Numbered from the stretch's first letter, positions 1 to 8,579 are shown. The stretch: 17,714 bases of DNA from Bolinopsis microptera (GCF_026151205.1 NW_026971930.1:1-17714), one strand, 5' to 3'. Notes: a model not told the origin generated them from the sequence alone. Made by a program: numbers and translations.

Positions 1-20
1 ATTCCAGAAATTTACAACAT
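1..20 (-). CDS. Possible start of sushi exon 4 (partial at window edge)
   Basis: On the minus strand, TTGATCTTAG| could be an acceptor just before position 20. Joining the phase-2 end of exon 3 to it gives R-C-C-K-F-L-E in frame. This supplies a cysteine about 14 residues after the third cysteine of sushi 3, close to the spacing of 13-14 in repeats 1 and 2. The implied intron (21-112) would be only 92 bp. A competing acceptor just upstream (CTAAGCAG|) would create an immediate stop. The call rests on 20 bases, so it is weak. Confidence 0.35.
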
Positions 21-112
21 CTAAGATCAACGAAAATGCTCAACTGCTTAGAGTTGTGAGCCCAAAAACAGCACAAACAAAAAATAAGGTGGTCATCAGA
101 AAATCAGCCAAC

Positions 113-287
113 CTGTTTATCCCATCTTCTGGGTTGAACTTGTTCAGAGTGACGCAAGTAATGTTGATATCAACCTCTTTGTACCCCTGTGAGCACTGAA
201 TGAGAAGCTTGCTACCCGGGGAGATGTACGGAGTTGGTCCTGTTATTTTGCCGTTGGGGACTACTGTATCCTCATCACAGTTCTGAG
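113..287 (-). CDS. Sushi-domain protein, exon 3 (most of sushi 3)
   Basis: Third exon, entered in phase 1 after acceptor CCCCACAG| (exon starts at 287) and left in phase 2 at donor AACAG|GTTGGC. Translation gives AQNCDEDTVVPNGKI, LLIQCSQGYKEV, ITCVTLNKF and EDGINR. These are the first three cysteines, NG and GY of a third sushi repeat. The fourth cysteine must come from the next exon. The gene therefore continues left beyond the window. So far it encodes about 202 residues in three exons, whose boundaries fall inside domains rather than between them. Confidence 0.8.
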
Positions 288-299
288 CTGTGGGGTTTT

Positions 300-426
300 T
301 ATTATTAACATATTAATATATTATGTCATTATTAACATATCAATTTATTATGTCATTATTAACATATTATTATTATGTTATTATTAACATATTATGTCAT
401 TATTAACATATTATGTTATTATTAAC
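300..426. repeat. AT-rich minisatellite in sushi intron 2
   Basis: The words ATTATTAACATATTA and TATTATGTCATTATTAAC recur head-to-tail with slight changes, giving a period of roughly 20-25 bp over about five to six imperfect copies. It lies wholly inside the intron between sushi exons 2 and 3. It is probably a slippage-expanded simple repeat with no inferred function. Confidence 0.75.
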
Positions 427-567
427 GTTTAAATCATTCAGGCACATGATAATATTATAAGCAGAACTGATCTACATAAATTGCACATACAAATTGAAAG
501 GAAAACAGTATGAGTAATAGTTTCAATATTCAAATTGACATTATAAGTCAGTCTAAACTGCACCTAC

Positions 568-782
568 CATTGCATGTGGGAAGATTAAAAGGATCAAATA
601 TGTTGTTTGTCACACATTTGATCTTGTTGTTGGAACTGCTGAGAAGGTAACCAATATCACACTCAACCGCAACTTTTACATCAGGATTTATTGTGTCTCC
701 ACTTGGAACCAGTTTACCATTAACAATGTCAGGAGCATCGCATACTTTGGCATTGCATAGTGGTTCAGATGGCTTGTAACTC
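568..782 (-). CDS. Sushi-domain protein, exon 2 (end of sushi 1, all of sushi 2)
   Basis: Internal exon. The acceptor reads TCGCAG| with the exon starting at 782, and the donor reads AATG|GTAGGT with the exon ending at 568. It is entered in phase 2 and left in phase 1, which fits both neighbours. Translation completes repeat 1 (GSYKPSEPLCN) and contains a whole second repeat: VCDAPDIVNGK, then VECDIGYLL, then IKCVTNN and LPTCN. The cysteine order, the NG after C-x-x-P-x-I and the C-x-x-GY motif are family hallmarks. The conserved tryptophan normally found before the last cysteine is absent in repeats 1 and 2. This is common in divergent invertebrate sushi repeats but weakens any orthology claim. 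Confidence 0.82.
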
Positions 783-955
783 CTGCGATGAAGTCAAATT
801 GTGATATAATACTTTTCAGTTCGATAAGTTAACACCTTTGTCACTTGAGAGACAAACTTATTTGTTCATTATTAGCAATCCAGAAATTAGTTCAAACTAT
901 ATTGATAATCTAGGACTTTTTAATATATAAATATAAACAAAATAATCTTGCTTAC

Positions 956-1173
956 CCATCATCCTGACATACACTCTTTGTATTACGTGAAAGTTCATAA
1001 TCAGTACCGCACTGAACTGTCAATGCCTCCCCGATGTTCAGCTCTTTGTTGTCATGATTTGTCACAAAACCATTGGTGATGATGGGTATGTAGCAGGTAA
1101 CAGGGGGGTCATCTTGTTCCAAAGTGGCACTCAATGTGAATAAACAGAGTATACCTGACCATCTAAGGATCAT
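956..1173 (-). CDS. Sushi-domain protein, exon 1 (signal peptide and most of sushi 1)
   Basis: First coding exon of a secreted or membrane protein of the complement control (sushi/CCP) class. The ATG at 1173-1171 is followed by a short hydrophobic stretch (MILRWSGILCLFTLSAT) typical of a signal peptide. Sushi repeat 1 then begins with CYIPIITNG, the usual C-x-x-P-x-x-x-NG opening, and continues with VQC and SVC cysteines. The exon ends in phase 2 at a good donor (minus strand GG|GTAAGC, GT at 955-954). Joining to 782-568 keeps the frame and supplies the fourth cysteine. Sushi domains usually bind proteins or glycans outside the cell, in complement regulators, adhesion proteins or receptors. 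The ligand cannot be told from this sequence. No clear TATA box is visible upstream (1174-1260). Confidence 0.85.
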
Positions 1174-2668
1174 TCTATAACAGTATAATTGATTATTTAA
1201 TCATTCTAAAATTAGAACAATTAAAAGAAATTGTGAAAATTACACCTAGAGCATAGTTGACATAGTGCTTCAGACCCTATCAAGTCTCTGAATGAAGACT
1301 CTCAAAGGCATAGAAGCACTGAGCAGTTGATTTCGGTTGCTGAGCCATCTAAGACTTTAAACCACGTCTGGTCAATATGACGTAATACTAATGAACAACT
1401 TAGTAATTTAGCTTTTAATGTATGATTCAATTAAAATCAAACTTTTCAATTTTAAGTAATGTATGTATCAACAGCAGTGGTGTAATATTACTATTTGGCA
1501 CGTGGTCGCATTTCCGTGTAAAACCCAAAAACAAATTAACATTAAGATGTGATACCTTTGAGAGGTAAATTTCTGACGAATCACAACTGTAGGCCTTCTT
1601 AAGAGTAAGGTAGATGTCGCGAAGTAACATTCTGCCTCATAGCTCATAGGGCACTTTCAAAAACTATGTTAACGAATCTGTCACGGGAAAAATTTCAACT
1701 TCTAGAAAATCTCATTTGTTGAATATACTCAATATTTTGATAAAACTGTGTGACATCTACAGATTTGTGATAGTACAACTTTTACAAAAAGAATAAAATG
1801 TCTACTATGCCGCGCCTATGAGCAGAGATACATGCATTTAAATCCGGGCTAATAATGGTGGATATACTTTTCAGAAGGGTTTGGTGGATATATCATTGAT
1901 TGGCCTGTAACTTTACTTGTGGTTAATTTAAGGTGATCATTTAAAGATAGAATTGTAGCAAATCGATTTGCCTCTATGATAAGAGGCAAAAATGAGGAAA
2001 GATTTCAAATTTAAGGCTATATATGGTGGATAATAAAACTATGAAATAAAATTCAATACCGAAAATTTTCAACTGAAAAAATTATATTGGTCAGCAAGTT
2101 CATCAGCTTTACTCAGTTACCGGATCAGGTTGGAAATCGTTTCAAGTTAATGATAGAATAGAAGATTTACTTTCTAGGCCATTTTTGGTGGATAATATAC
2201 TGGAGCTTCAAGATAAATTTTATTTTAAAGCCAAATTCTGTGTCAATAATGCAGGTTATCCATTGTTAGACCCCAATTATCTTGTCTAGAAGCTGAAAAT
2301 GCTTACAATTACTACTCTAGGGCCATAACAAATGGATATAGTTTCATACGAACTTAACAAACTGTTTCCTTTCAGCCTTTAGAGCCGTTTTTGGTGGATA
2401 AAATCACACAAACGGGAAAATTTGCTTTTTTATCCACTATTTTTGGCCCTAGGTGTGTTCTATCATGAAACTACAATAGAAAATCCCCTTTGCTGAGTCA
2501 GTTCAAAAGAATTTTCAGTCCAAAACAACTTTTAAGGTTAAAATTGGTGGATATTAAATGTGAATAACCTACCTCAGTGATTGAAATAACGATTACTTGG
2601 CTGATAACGTATGTAAACACTAGGGTTATTTTTAACATTTCATAGAAAAATGTTGTGACATAACAAAA
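1174..2668. other. Intergenic region without a recognisable gene; carries a recurring GGTGGATA motif
   Basis: No supported coding region: the one ORF of about 67 codons here has no recognisable domain. The octamer GGTGGATA occurs on the plus strand at 1857, 1883, 2025, 2187, 2393 and 2546, and a near-inverted form lies at 2431. Several copies sit in a longer shared context of the type GCC-rTTTTTGGTGGATAAwA. This suggests an old, decayed tandem or dispersed repeat. The rest is unremarkable AT-rich DNA. Confidence 0.5.
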
Positions 2669-2722
2669 TTTACCTAAGGACCCCAGGCTATTATCATTAT
2701 GTTCATTAACATAGAGATTAGG
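2669..2722 (+). repeat. Fold-back module M2, single copy
   Basis: Matches the terminal arms of the palindromic element at 11245-11430: TTACCTaaGGACCCCAGG at the left edge, then a TTATGTTCATtAACATA-type stretch and AGATTAG. No inverted partner arm is visible downstream. It runs straight into module M3, so this is a half element or a chimera. Confidence 0.65.
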
Positions 2723-2724
2723 TT

Positions 2725-2784
2725 GTAGGTTTACAACCTACCAGGACGCGCGCCGAGTTGGACTCGTCGACGGTCCTGGTAGGT
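2725..2784 (+). repeat. Hairpin module M3 (copy a)
   Basis: Two alternative stems are visible. GTAGGTT-TAC-AACCTAC makes a 7-bp hairpin at 2725-2741. ACCTACCAGGAC (2736-2747) pairs perfectly with GTCCTGGTAGGT (2773-2784) over 12 bp and encloses an inner CGAGT-TGG-ACTCG hairpin. The two outer pairings share the ACCTAC strand, so they exclude each other. The core from CCAGGACGCG to GACGGTCC is identical in the copies near 11570 and 11950, which shows this is a mobile or recently spread module. Confidence 0.75.
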
Positions 2785-2814
2785 AGAAATACGACTCAAT
2801 TACGGCAGAAAAGT

Positions 2815-2890
2815 GCCGTAGATGCTGATTGGCTGAGACGTTTGCGCCAATAGGAGAGCTTATATTGAGTCACGTGAGCTATGCGCGGCG
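2815..2890 (+). promoter_or_regulatory. Promoter-like patch with paired CCAAT boxes and an E-box
   Basis: Within about 75 bp there are a GATTGGCTGAG (inverted CCAAT, about 2826), a GCGCCAATAGG (about 2845), a TTGAGTCACGTGAGC (AP-1-like TGAGTCA overlapping CACGTG, about 2864) and a GCGCGGCG octamer at 2883-2890. The patch is GC-richer than its surroundings. No convincing coding exon follows, although a good acceptor (GATTGTTTCCAG) lies near 3120. It could be the promoter of a non-coding first exon, or an internal promoter carried by the neighbouring M2-M3 element. Confidence 0.25.
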
Positions 2891-3416
2891 TAAAATCACT
2901 CTGCAGTTCGAAATTCTGTGATAAAATCGAGCGCTCATCAATTTTGTCTGGCTCTGTAACTTCACTTCCTAACGTAGTTTATAATCGATTCACTGTTGTT
3001 TTGTTCGCTGTCTATGACCGTATTGAAATTAAGCTTAACATTTGATAACAGATTCTATTCACTTCCAGCTTTAATTTGATCGCTTGCTGAGTTGCATGTC
3101 ATTTGTTTGATTGTTTCCAGATTCAATCTGACCGGTGTATCATCAATCAATATTACGGTTCAGTCATTCAGTGGGCCATAATTAAGCTGCTACCTGCATA
3201 TGCAGATGAACAAACGAATATTGTGGTGCATGCCAATGTAAATGAAGGTTTTTGTCGCTTACCTTAGTGTACTTTTGAAGATCAAACATATTTTTGCTAT
3301 TGGCATTGTCGATGCGACCTAACCCGATCGTTTTTGCTATAACTATATCCCTTGAACTATTATATGTTCAAGACTAGAATTTCGAGTTCTCCTTATGCTG
3401 CAGGTACTCCAAATAT
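2891..3416. other. Non-coding stretch between promoter-like patch and tandem array
   Basis: I see no ORF with a recognisable product. The one notable site is a polypyrimidine-AG acceptor-like sequence near 3109-3120 that could begin a non-coding exon if the upstream patch is a real promoter. Otherwise nothing stands out. Confidence 0.3.
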
Positions 3417-4562
3417 CGTATGATAATAATAATCTAAATCATTGGCTAGAAATGACGTGACACACTTGTAATCCAGTGGCAGTAATGTTTATTAACGGCA
3501 TTTCATGGAGTCCCTGTTCATTTTACCAAATAATGAACTGTGACTAAACTTCCAAGTTGAATTCTTTAACTTGCCCCTCGGACGTTATTCCACAGTAACA
3601 GACCTGATACAACGTGAGGGACACCAGTTATATATCGGTTATTAGATATAAGGCTGATGTGTTAAGTTATTAATTGTTTCTAAGGTGTGTCCCAATTCCC
3701 ATACATCCGTTTACACTCAGTGTGTACTGAACGATTTGCTTATGATAACAAGAACCCATTTGTGTATTAAAACATAGACCTCAGTTTGTAAAGTAAATCT
3801 TTTGAGTTTGAACACCTCCTAGTTACCATGGTGATAATTCCAGAGATATCACGCGATTTGCTAACCAAGTAAATTGTTATAATTGAATGCGTAGAGTACA
3901 CTAATCATTGGCTTTTACTTTTAGTGGCAGTAATTTTTATTGAATTCTTTAACTAGCCCCTCAGACGTTTCCATAGTAACAGACCTGATATACCTAATAA
4001 CGTGAGGGACACCAGTTATATATCGGTTATTAAATGTAAGGCTACTACGATTAGCTATTAATTGTTTCTAAGGTGTGTCCCAATTCCCATACATCCGTTT
4101 ACACTCAGTGTGTACTGAACGATTTGCTTATAATAACAAGAACCCATTTGTGTATTAAAACATAGACCTCAGTTTGTAAAGTAAATCTTTTGAGTTCGTA
4201 AAGTAAATCTTTTGAGTTTGAACACCTCCTAGTTACCATGGTGATAATTCCAGAGATATCACGCGATTTGCTAACCGAGTAAATTGTTATAATTGAATGC
4301 GTAGAGTACACTAATCATCATGGCTTTTACTTTTAGTGGCAGTAATTTTTATTGAACTGTGACTAAACTTCCAAGTTGAATTCTTTAACTAGCCCCTCGG
4401 ACGTTTCCATAGTATAAGTAACATACCTGATATAATAACGTGAGGGACACCAGTTATATATCGGTTATTAAATGTAAGGCTACTACGATTAGCTATTAAG
4501 TGTTTCTAAGGTGTGTCCCAATTCCCATACATCCGTTTACACTCAGTGTGTACTGAACGATT

Positions 4563-4782
4563 TGCTTATAATAACTTTTTCGGATTCTTAATTTTGTAAC
4601 GGTTTGAGTTTTACTAACCTTTTAACATTTTTTAGGTTCAATGTCACTGGAGATGACTACAATCGAAATATATTTGGCAAGAATCTGAATGTTTTCAGTG
4701 TTGAAAGTTTAGTTTCTTAAATCCTGGAGTAGTCATTCGTGTCCCTGATATTTGGGTTAATTCTAACTCTGCTTATAATAAC
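4563..4782 (-). mobile_element. 194-bp insertion with 13-bp target-site duplication
   Basis: The array unit starting at 4510 is interrupted at 4576-4769. TGCTTATAATAAC is present on both sides (4563-4575 and 4770-4782) but only once in the other units, so the empty site is seen directly within the array. The insert has no terminal inverted repeats. It begins with TTTTT on the plus strand, so read on the minus strand it ends in AAAAA. A variable-length TSD plus a short A tail fits a SINE or another short retroposed sequence in minus orientation. I do not recognise its source, and no clear pol III A and B box pair is visible. Confidence 0.82.
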
Positions 4783-5517
4783 AAGAACCCATTTGTGTAT
4801 TAAAACATAGACCTCAGTTTGTAAAGTAAATCTTTTGAGTTTGAACACCTCCTAGTTACCATGGTGATAATTCCAGAGATATCACGCGATTTGGTAACCA
4901 ATTAAATTGTTATAATTGAATGCGTAGAGTACACTAATCATAATGGCTTTTACTTTTAGCGGTAGTAATTTTTATTGAACTGTGACTAAACTTCCAAGTT
5001 GAATTCTTTAACTAGCCCCTCGGACGTTTCCATAGTAACAGACCTGATATAATAACGTGAGGGACACCAGTTATATATCGGGTATTAAATGTAAGGCTAC
5101 TACGATTAGCTATTAATTGTTTCTAAGGTGTGTCCCAATTCCCATACATCCGTTTACACTCAGTGTGTACTGAACGATTTGCTTATGATAACAAGAACCC
5201 ATTTGTGTATTAAAACATAGACCTCAGTTTGTAAAGTAAATCTTTTGAGTTTGAACACCTCCTAGTTACCATGGTGATAATTCCAGAGATATCACGCGAT
5301 TTGCTAACCAAGTAAATTGTTAAAATTGAATGCGTAGAGTACACTAATCATCATGGCTTTTACTTTTAGTGGCAGTAATTTTTATTAAACTGTGACTAAA
5401 CTTCCAAGTTGAATTCTTTAACTAGCCCCTCGGACGTTTCCATAGTAACAGACCTGATATAATAACGTGAGGGACACCAGTTATATATCGGTTATTTAAT
5501 GTAAGGCTACTACGATT

Positions 5518-6556
5518 TGATGTCGATTCGGGGACTGGACAAGGTGATGTGCAAGGGCCCCCTATTTTTAATCTTGTACTTAACTGGGGATTAGAACTTG
5601 CAGAGAAGTTTAAGAATATATCCCGTGGTTTTACACTTCAGTACAGACAAAGTTCCAGACAACCGGAAAAATGTGTCATTGATCTTGACTATGCTGATGA
5701 CATCGCAGGAATGGATGACACTGTTGAAGGACTGCAAGAAACTACGGACAATATTGCGAAATACTGTGGACTTGGGGGTTTAAAGATGAACGCAAAGAAA
5801 ACAGAGATCATGGTCATTGGGAAAGATACATCGCAGCACCCACTCCCAGAGAATAGGACCATAGATATAACTGTCGATGGAAACTCTGCAAAGCAGGTCA
5901 CTCAATTCACTTATTTGGGTGCCAAAATTACATCAGATGGCAAGATTGATAAAGAAATAAGTGTCAGGATTGGAAAAGCAACCGGAGCTTTTAACCAACT
6001 CAACAACATTTGGAAGAATAAGAACATAAGCATTAACAACAAAGTGCGAATCTACATCGCAGCTGTTCTTACCATTCTGACCTATGGATGTGAGATATGG
6101 AACACGACTCAAGTGCAGACAAGAAGATTGGAGTCTTTCCATCAGTACTGCTTAAGAAGAATCCTGAGAGTGAGGTGGTTCCATCGAGTAAGTAATGAGG
6201 ATGTTTTAAGAAGGGCATCAATAACTGCCCTTGCTGACATAATAACAACAAAACGGCTGCGTTGGTTTGGACATGTCAGTAGAATGCCTGAAGATCGGTT
6301 GCCCAACTATTTACTTGAATGGAAACCCAAGCATGGGAAGAGATCAAGAGGCAGGCCTAGGAAGAGCTTAAATGATGTATTCATTGAGGATGCTGAGCAG
6401 AGATTGGATCGTAATGGACTCACGATTGATTGTATGAGAAGATTAGCTGCAGACCGAAAGGGATGGAGAAATGTTACCCGCCGAAGTTGTATAATACAAA
6501 GTAATGACGCAGTCGACGCAGACTAATCCTTTTGGATGGAGATCTCGCCATGTATG
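5518..6556 (+). mobile_element. 5'-truncated RTE-like non-LTR retrotransposon with 10-bp TSD
   Basis: An array unit is split at TACTACGATT, which is present at 5508-5517 and again at 6557-6566. Removing 1,039 bp plus one TSD restores a unit of the expected 410 bp. The insert contains only the 3' half of a reverse transcriptase ORF and a very short 3' UTR of about 30 bp ending in CATGTATG. A short 3' UTR and severe 5' truncation fit RTE-type LINEs mobilised by target-primed reverse transcription. Confidence 0.88.
5519..6526 (+). pseudogene. Reverse transcriptase C-terminal half (RTE-like), 5' truncated
   Basis: The frame has no initiating ATG at its edge. It simply continues from the insertion boundary and has a GTG at 5549. 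Reading D-V-D-S-G-T-G-Q-G-D-V, it enters the polymerase at motif B (GTGQGDVQGPPIFN). The catalytic motif C, LDYADDIAG, follows (YADD codons 5690-5701). Next come a K-rich motif D (LKMNAKKTEIMV), a motif E-like segment (FTYLGAKI), the thumb, and the typical LINE C-terminal RLRWFGHVSRM and KRSRGRPRKS segments. The endonuclease, fingers and motif A, with the first catalytic aspartates, are missing, so the copy cannot be autonomous. The remaining frame has no stop until 6524-6526, which suggests a recent insertion. Confidence 0.9.
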
Positions 6557-7539
6557 TACTACGATTAGCTATTAATTGTTTCTAAGGTGTGTCCCAATTC
6601 CCATACATCCGTTTACACTCAGTGCGTACTGAACGATTTGCTTATAATAACAAGAACCCATTTGTGTATTAAAACATAGACCTCAGTTTGTAAAGTAAAT
6701 CTTTTGAGTTCGTAAAGTAAATCTTTTGAGTTTGAACACCTCCTAGTTACCATGGTGATAATTCCAGAGATATCACGCGATTTGCTAACCAAGTAGATTG
6801 TTATAATTGAATGCGTAGAGTACACTAATCATAATGGCTTTTACTTTTAGCGGCAGTAATTTTTATTGAACTGTGACTAAACTTCCAAGTTGAATTCTTT
6901 AACTAGCCCCTCAGACGTTTCCATAGTAACAGACCTGATATAATAACGTGAGGGACACCAGTTATATATCGGTTATTTAATGTAAGGCTACTACGATTAG
7001 CTATTAATTGTTTCTGAGGTGTGTCCCAATTCCCATACATCCGTTTACACTCAGTGTGTACTGAACGATTTGCTTATAATAACAAGAACCCATTTGTGTA
7101 TTAAAACATAGACCTCAGTTTGTAAAGTAAATCTTTTGAGTTCGTAAAGTAAATCTTTTGAGTTTGAACACCTCCTAGTTACCATGGTGATAATTCCAGA
7201 GATATCACGTGATTTGCTAACCAAGTAAATTGTTATAATTGAATGCGTAGAGTACACTAATCATAATGGCTTTTACTTTTAGTGGCAGTAATTTTTATTG
7301 AACTGTGACTAAACTTCCAAGTTGAATTCTTTAACTAGCCCCTCGGACGTTTCCATAGTAACAGACCTGATATAATAACGTGAGGGACACCAGTTATATA
7401 TCGGTTATTAAATGTAAGGCTACTACGATTAGCTATTAAGTGTTTCTAAGGTGTGTCCCAACTCCCAATTCCCAAACATCCGTTTACACTCAGTGTGTAC
7501 TGAATGATTTGCTTATAATAACAAGAACCCATTTGTGTA

Positions 7540-7597
7540 AATATTACATTTTATCATACCTACTATTTAAGCTTCAATTATCCGTTGAACATGGATA
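7540..7597. repeat. 58-bp insertion in the last full array unit
   Basis: The unit starting at 7450 matches its siblings up to CATTTGTGTA and resumes at TTAAAACATAG, with 58 extra bases between. Only a dinucleotide TA is repeated at the edges, so there is no convincing TSD. It may be filler DNA from repair or a tiny TA-targeting element. The opposite reading, that other units lost it, is less likely because six units lack it. Confidence 0.55.
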
Positions 7598-7870
7598 TTA
7601 AAACATAGACCTCAGTTTGTAAAGTAAATCTTTTGAGTCTGAACACCTCCCAGTTACCATGGTGATAATCCAAGAGATATCACGCGTCTTTCTAACCCAG
7701 TATCGCTATAATTGTATAATCGAATCCGTAGAAAGTGAAATTATCATTGGCTATTAATGACGTGACATAGTTGTAGTCTAGTGTTAATAATGTTTTTGGC
7801 TAGCTGACTGAACACGCCATTTTGGAACTAAATTGATCGTCTCCAGGTCCCCGGACAGTTTCATCTTTAA

Positions 7871-8157
7871 ATATCTTAGTTAATTAGTTTAAATCAGACT
7901 TATAGACAATAGATTACAGAACCCTTGATTTCATCGCCTTTGTACACTGCAGTACAGGAGTAAAAATCCTACATACAATCGGAAAATGATCTGACGGTGT
8001 ACACTCTTTAAATGTATGATAACCTCCTTTTAAAATAAAATATATATTTTTAACAAATTTGCTGTTAATTAGTACTTGAGTATTTAGTATCCGTGTAAAT
8101 AAGTCCTCTTTACTGGTTTTTGTCGTTACTTAGTAACCTTAAAATGTGTGCTTTTAA
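7871..8157. other. AT-rich spacer, nothing recognised
   Basis: The stretch between the degenerate right edge of the tandem array and the TATA-like box at 8161 shows no ORF, no repeat shared with the rest of the window and no clear structural motif. Confidence 0.4.
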
Positions 8158-8189
8158 CGGTATAAATACGGTAAATATTTAACTCAGTG
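8158..8189 (+). promoter_or_regulatory. Candidate core promoter (TATA box and initiator-like site)
   Basis: GGTATAAATACGG places a TATAAATA at 8161-8168. ACTCAGTGAG lies about 25 bp downstream and resembles an animal initiator (TCAGT). The spacing is a little short of the usual 30. It sits upstream of a possible short first exon ending at a strong donor (8315). In AT-rich DNA such a TATA can arise by chance, so it is tentative. Confidence 0.3.
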
Positions 8190-8305
8190 AGATTATCATG
8201 AACTAATACTCTTCAAAATTTCGTTAGCCAGGACTGATCTAGTGCAAGATGAAGTACTGTTAACTTTTAACGAGAACAAGCAGAGTTAAGTTTTCGTTAT
8301 GGAGA

Positions 8306-8314
8306 ATGGAGAAT
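8306..8314 (+). CDS. Possible tiny first coding exon (M-E-N) before a strong donor
   Basis: ATGGAGAAT is followed by GTAAGC (GT at 8315-8316), an excellent 5' splice site. Spliced to either downstream acceptor (AG at 8500-8501 or 8820-8821), this frame continues open and gives M-E-N-(M/V)-F-G-Q-S-R-T-D-F-R-K. An ATG seven bases earlier (8299) would be out of phase and would stop early. Whether this is a real small protein, or the end of an exon of something longer, cannot be decided here. Confidence 0.25.
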
Positions 8315-8501
8315 GTAAGCAAGTGATTTTTAAATATCATTTTCTACTGATAAGTTTTTAATTTATATTACAACAGGTAAAAACTGTCTTTTCTCTGTTG
8401 GACGTTGGTAGGTTAAACATTTGTGTCATTGTAAACTAAAAGTTAAATTATTTAAACGTAATTAAATTGATACATCTCACTAATTCAATATATTTATCCA
8501 G

Positions 8502-8579
8502 ATGTTTGGGCAGAGTCGGACAGATTTTAGAAAATCGCTAGGGTACCATCCTGCAGAAGATGGTGAACATATTTATTAA
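8502..8579 (+). CDS. Candidate terminal exon, copy 1 (unknown protein)
   Basis: It is preceded by CTCACTAATTCAATATATTTATCCAG, with a branch-like CTAAT, a pyrimidine-containing stretch and an AG. The frame reads MFGQSRTDFRK, then SLGYHPAEDGEHIY and a stop. It is duplicated about 320 bp downstream. Compared with copy 2, this copy has an extra TTTATTAATAATA-like stretch that brings the stop forward. No family is recognised. The intron side differs at about 2 of 87 positions between copies and the exon at about 6 of 68, so the exon is not the better conserved part. That argues for caution. Confidence 0.25.
   Translation: MFGQSRTDFRKSLGYHPAEDGEHIY

Larger units (their letters stand above)
3417..7870. 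repeat. Tandem array of ~410-440-bp units with three insertions
   Basis: The word GGTGTGTCCCAATTCCCA (with small changes) starts units at 3684, 4072, 4510, 5127, 6586, 7018 and 7450. After subtracting insertions the period is about 388-438 bp. Units starting at 4072, 6586 and 7018 carry an internal 22-bp duplication (GTAAAGTAAATCTTTTGAGT..), which accounts for most of the 410 versus 432 difference. Partial, more divergent units flank both sides (about 3417-3683 and 7700-7870). These share ATCATTGGCTa..AATGACGTGACA, which is missing from the inner units. Inner units are very similar, consistent with homogenisation by unequal exchange or recent expansion. No RNA gene or conserved protein is recognised in the unit. 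Confidence 0.92.

Noticed and set aside
1427-1630. Minus-strand open frame of 67 codons upstream of the sushi gene
   Set aside because: Not in frame with, or spliced plausibly to, the sushi exons, and shows no domain.
4576-4769. GGTTCAA in the 194-bp insert taken as a pol III B box
   Set aside because: The match to the B-box consensus is partial, no A box lies at the right distance, and it is on the strand opposite to the A tail.
4105-7257. A 68-residue minus-strand open frame repeated almost identically in three array units (4105-4311, 6619-6825, 7051-7257)
   Set aside because: It exists only in units carrying the 22-bp internal duplication, which shifts the frame, and its near-identity follows from the recent DNA-level repeat. 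No domain, signal peptide or splice support.
3417-7870. Tandem array considered as a retrozyme (hammerhead-bearing circular RNA) array or a CRISPR-like array
   Set aside because: No CUGANGA plus GAAA core in the unit on either strand, and units of over 400 bp with no short repeat/spacer pattern exclude CRISPR. The context is eukaryotic.
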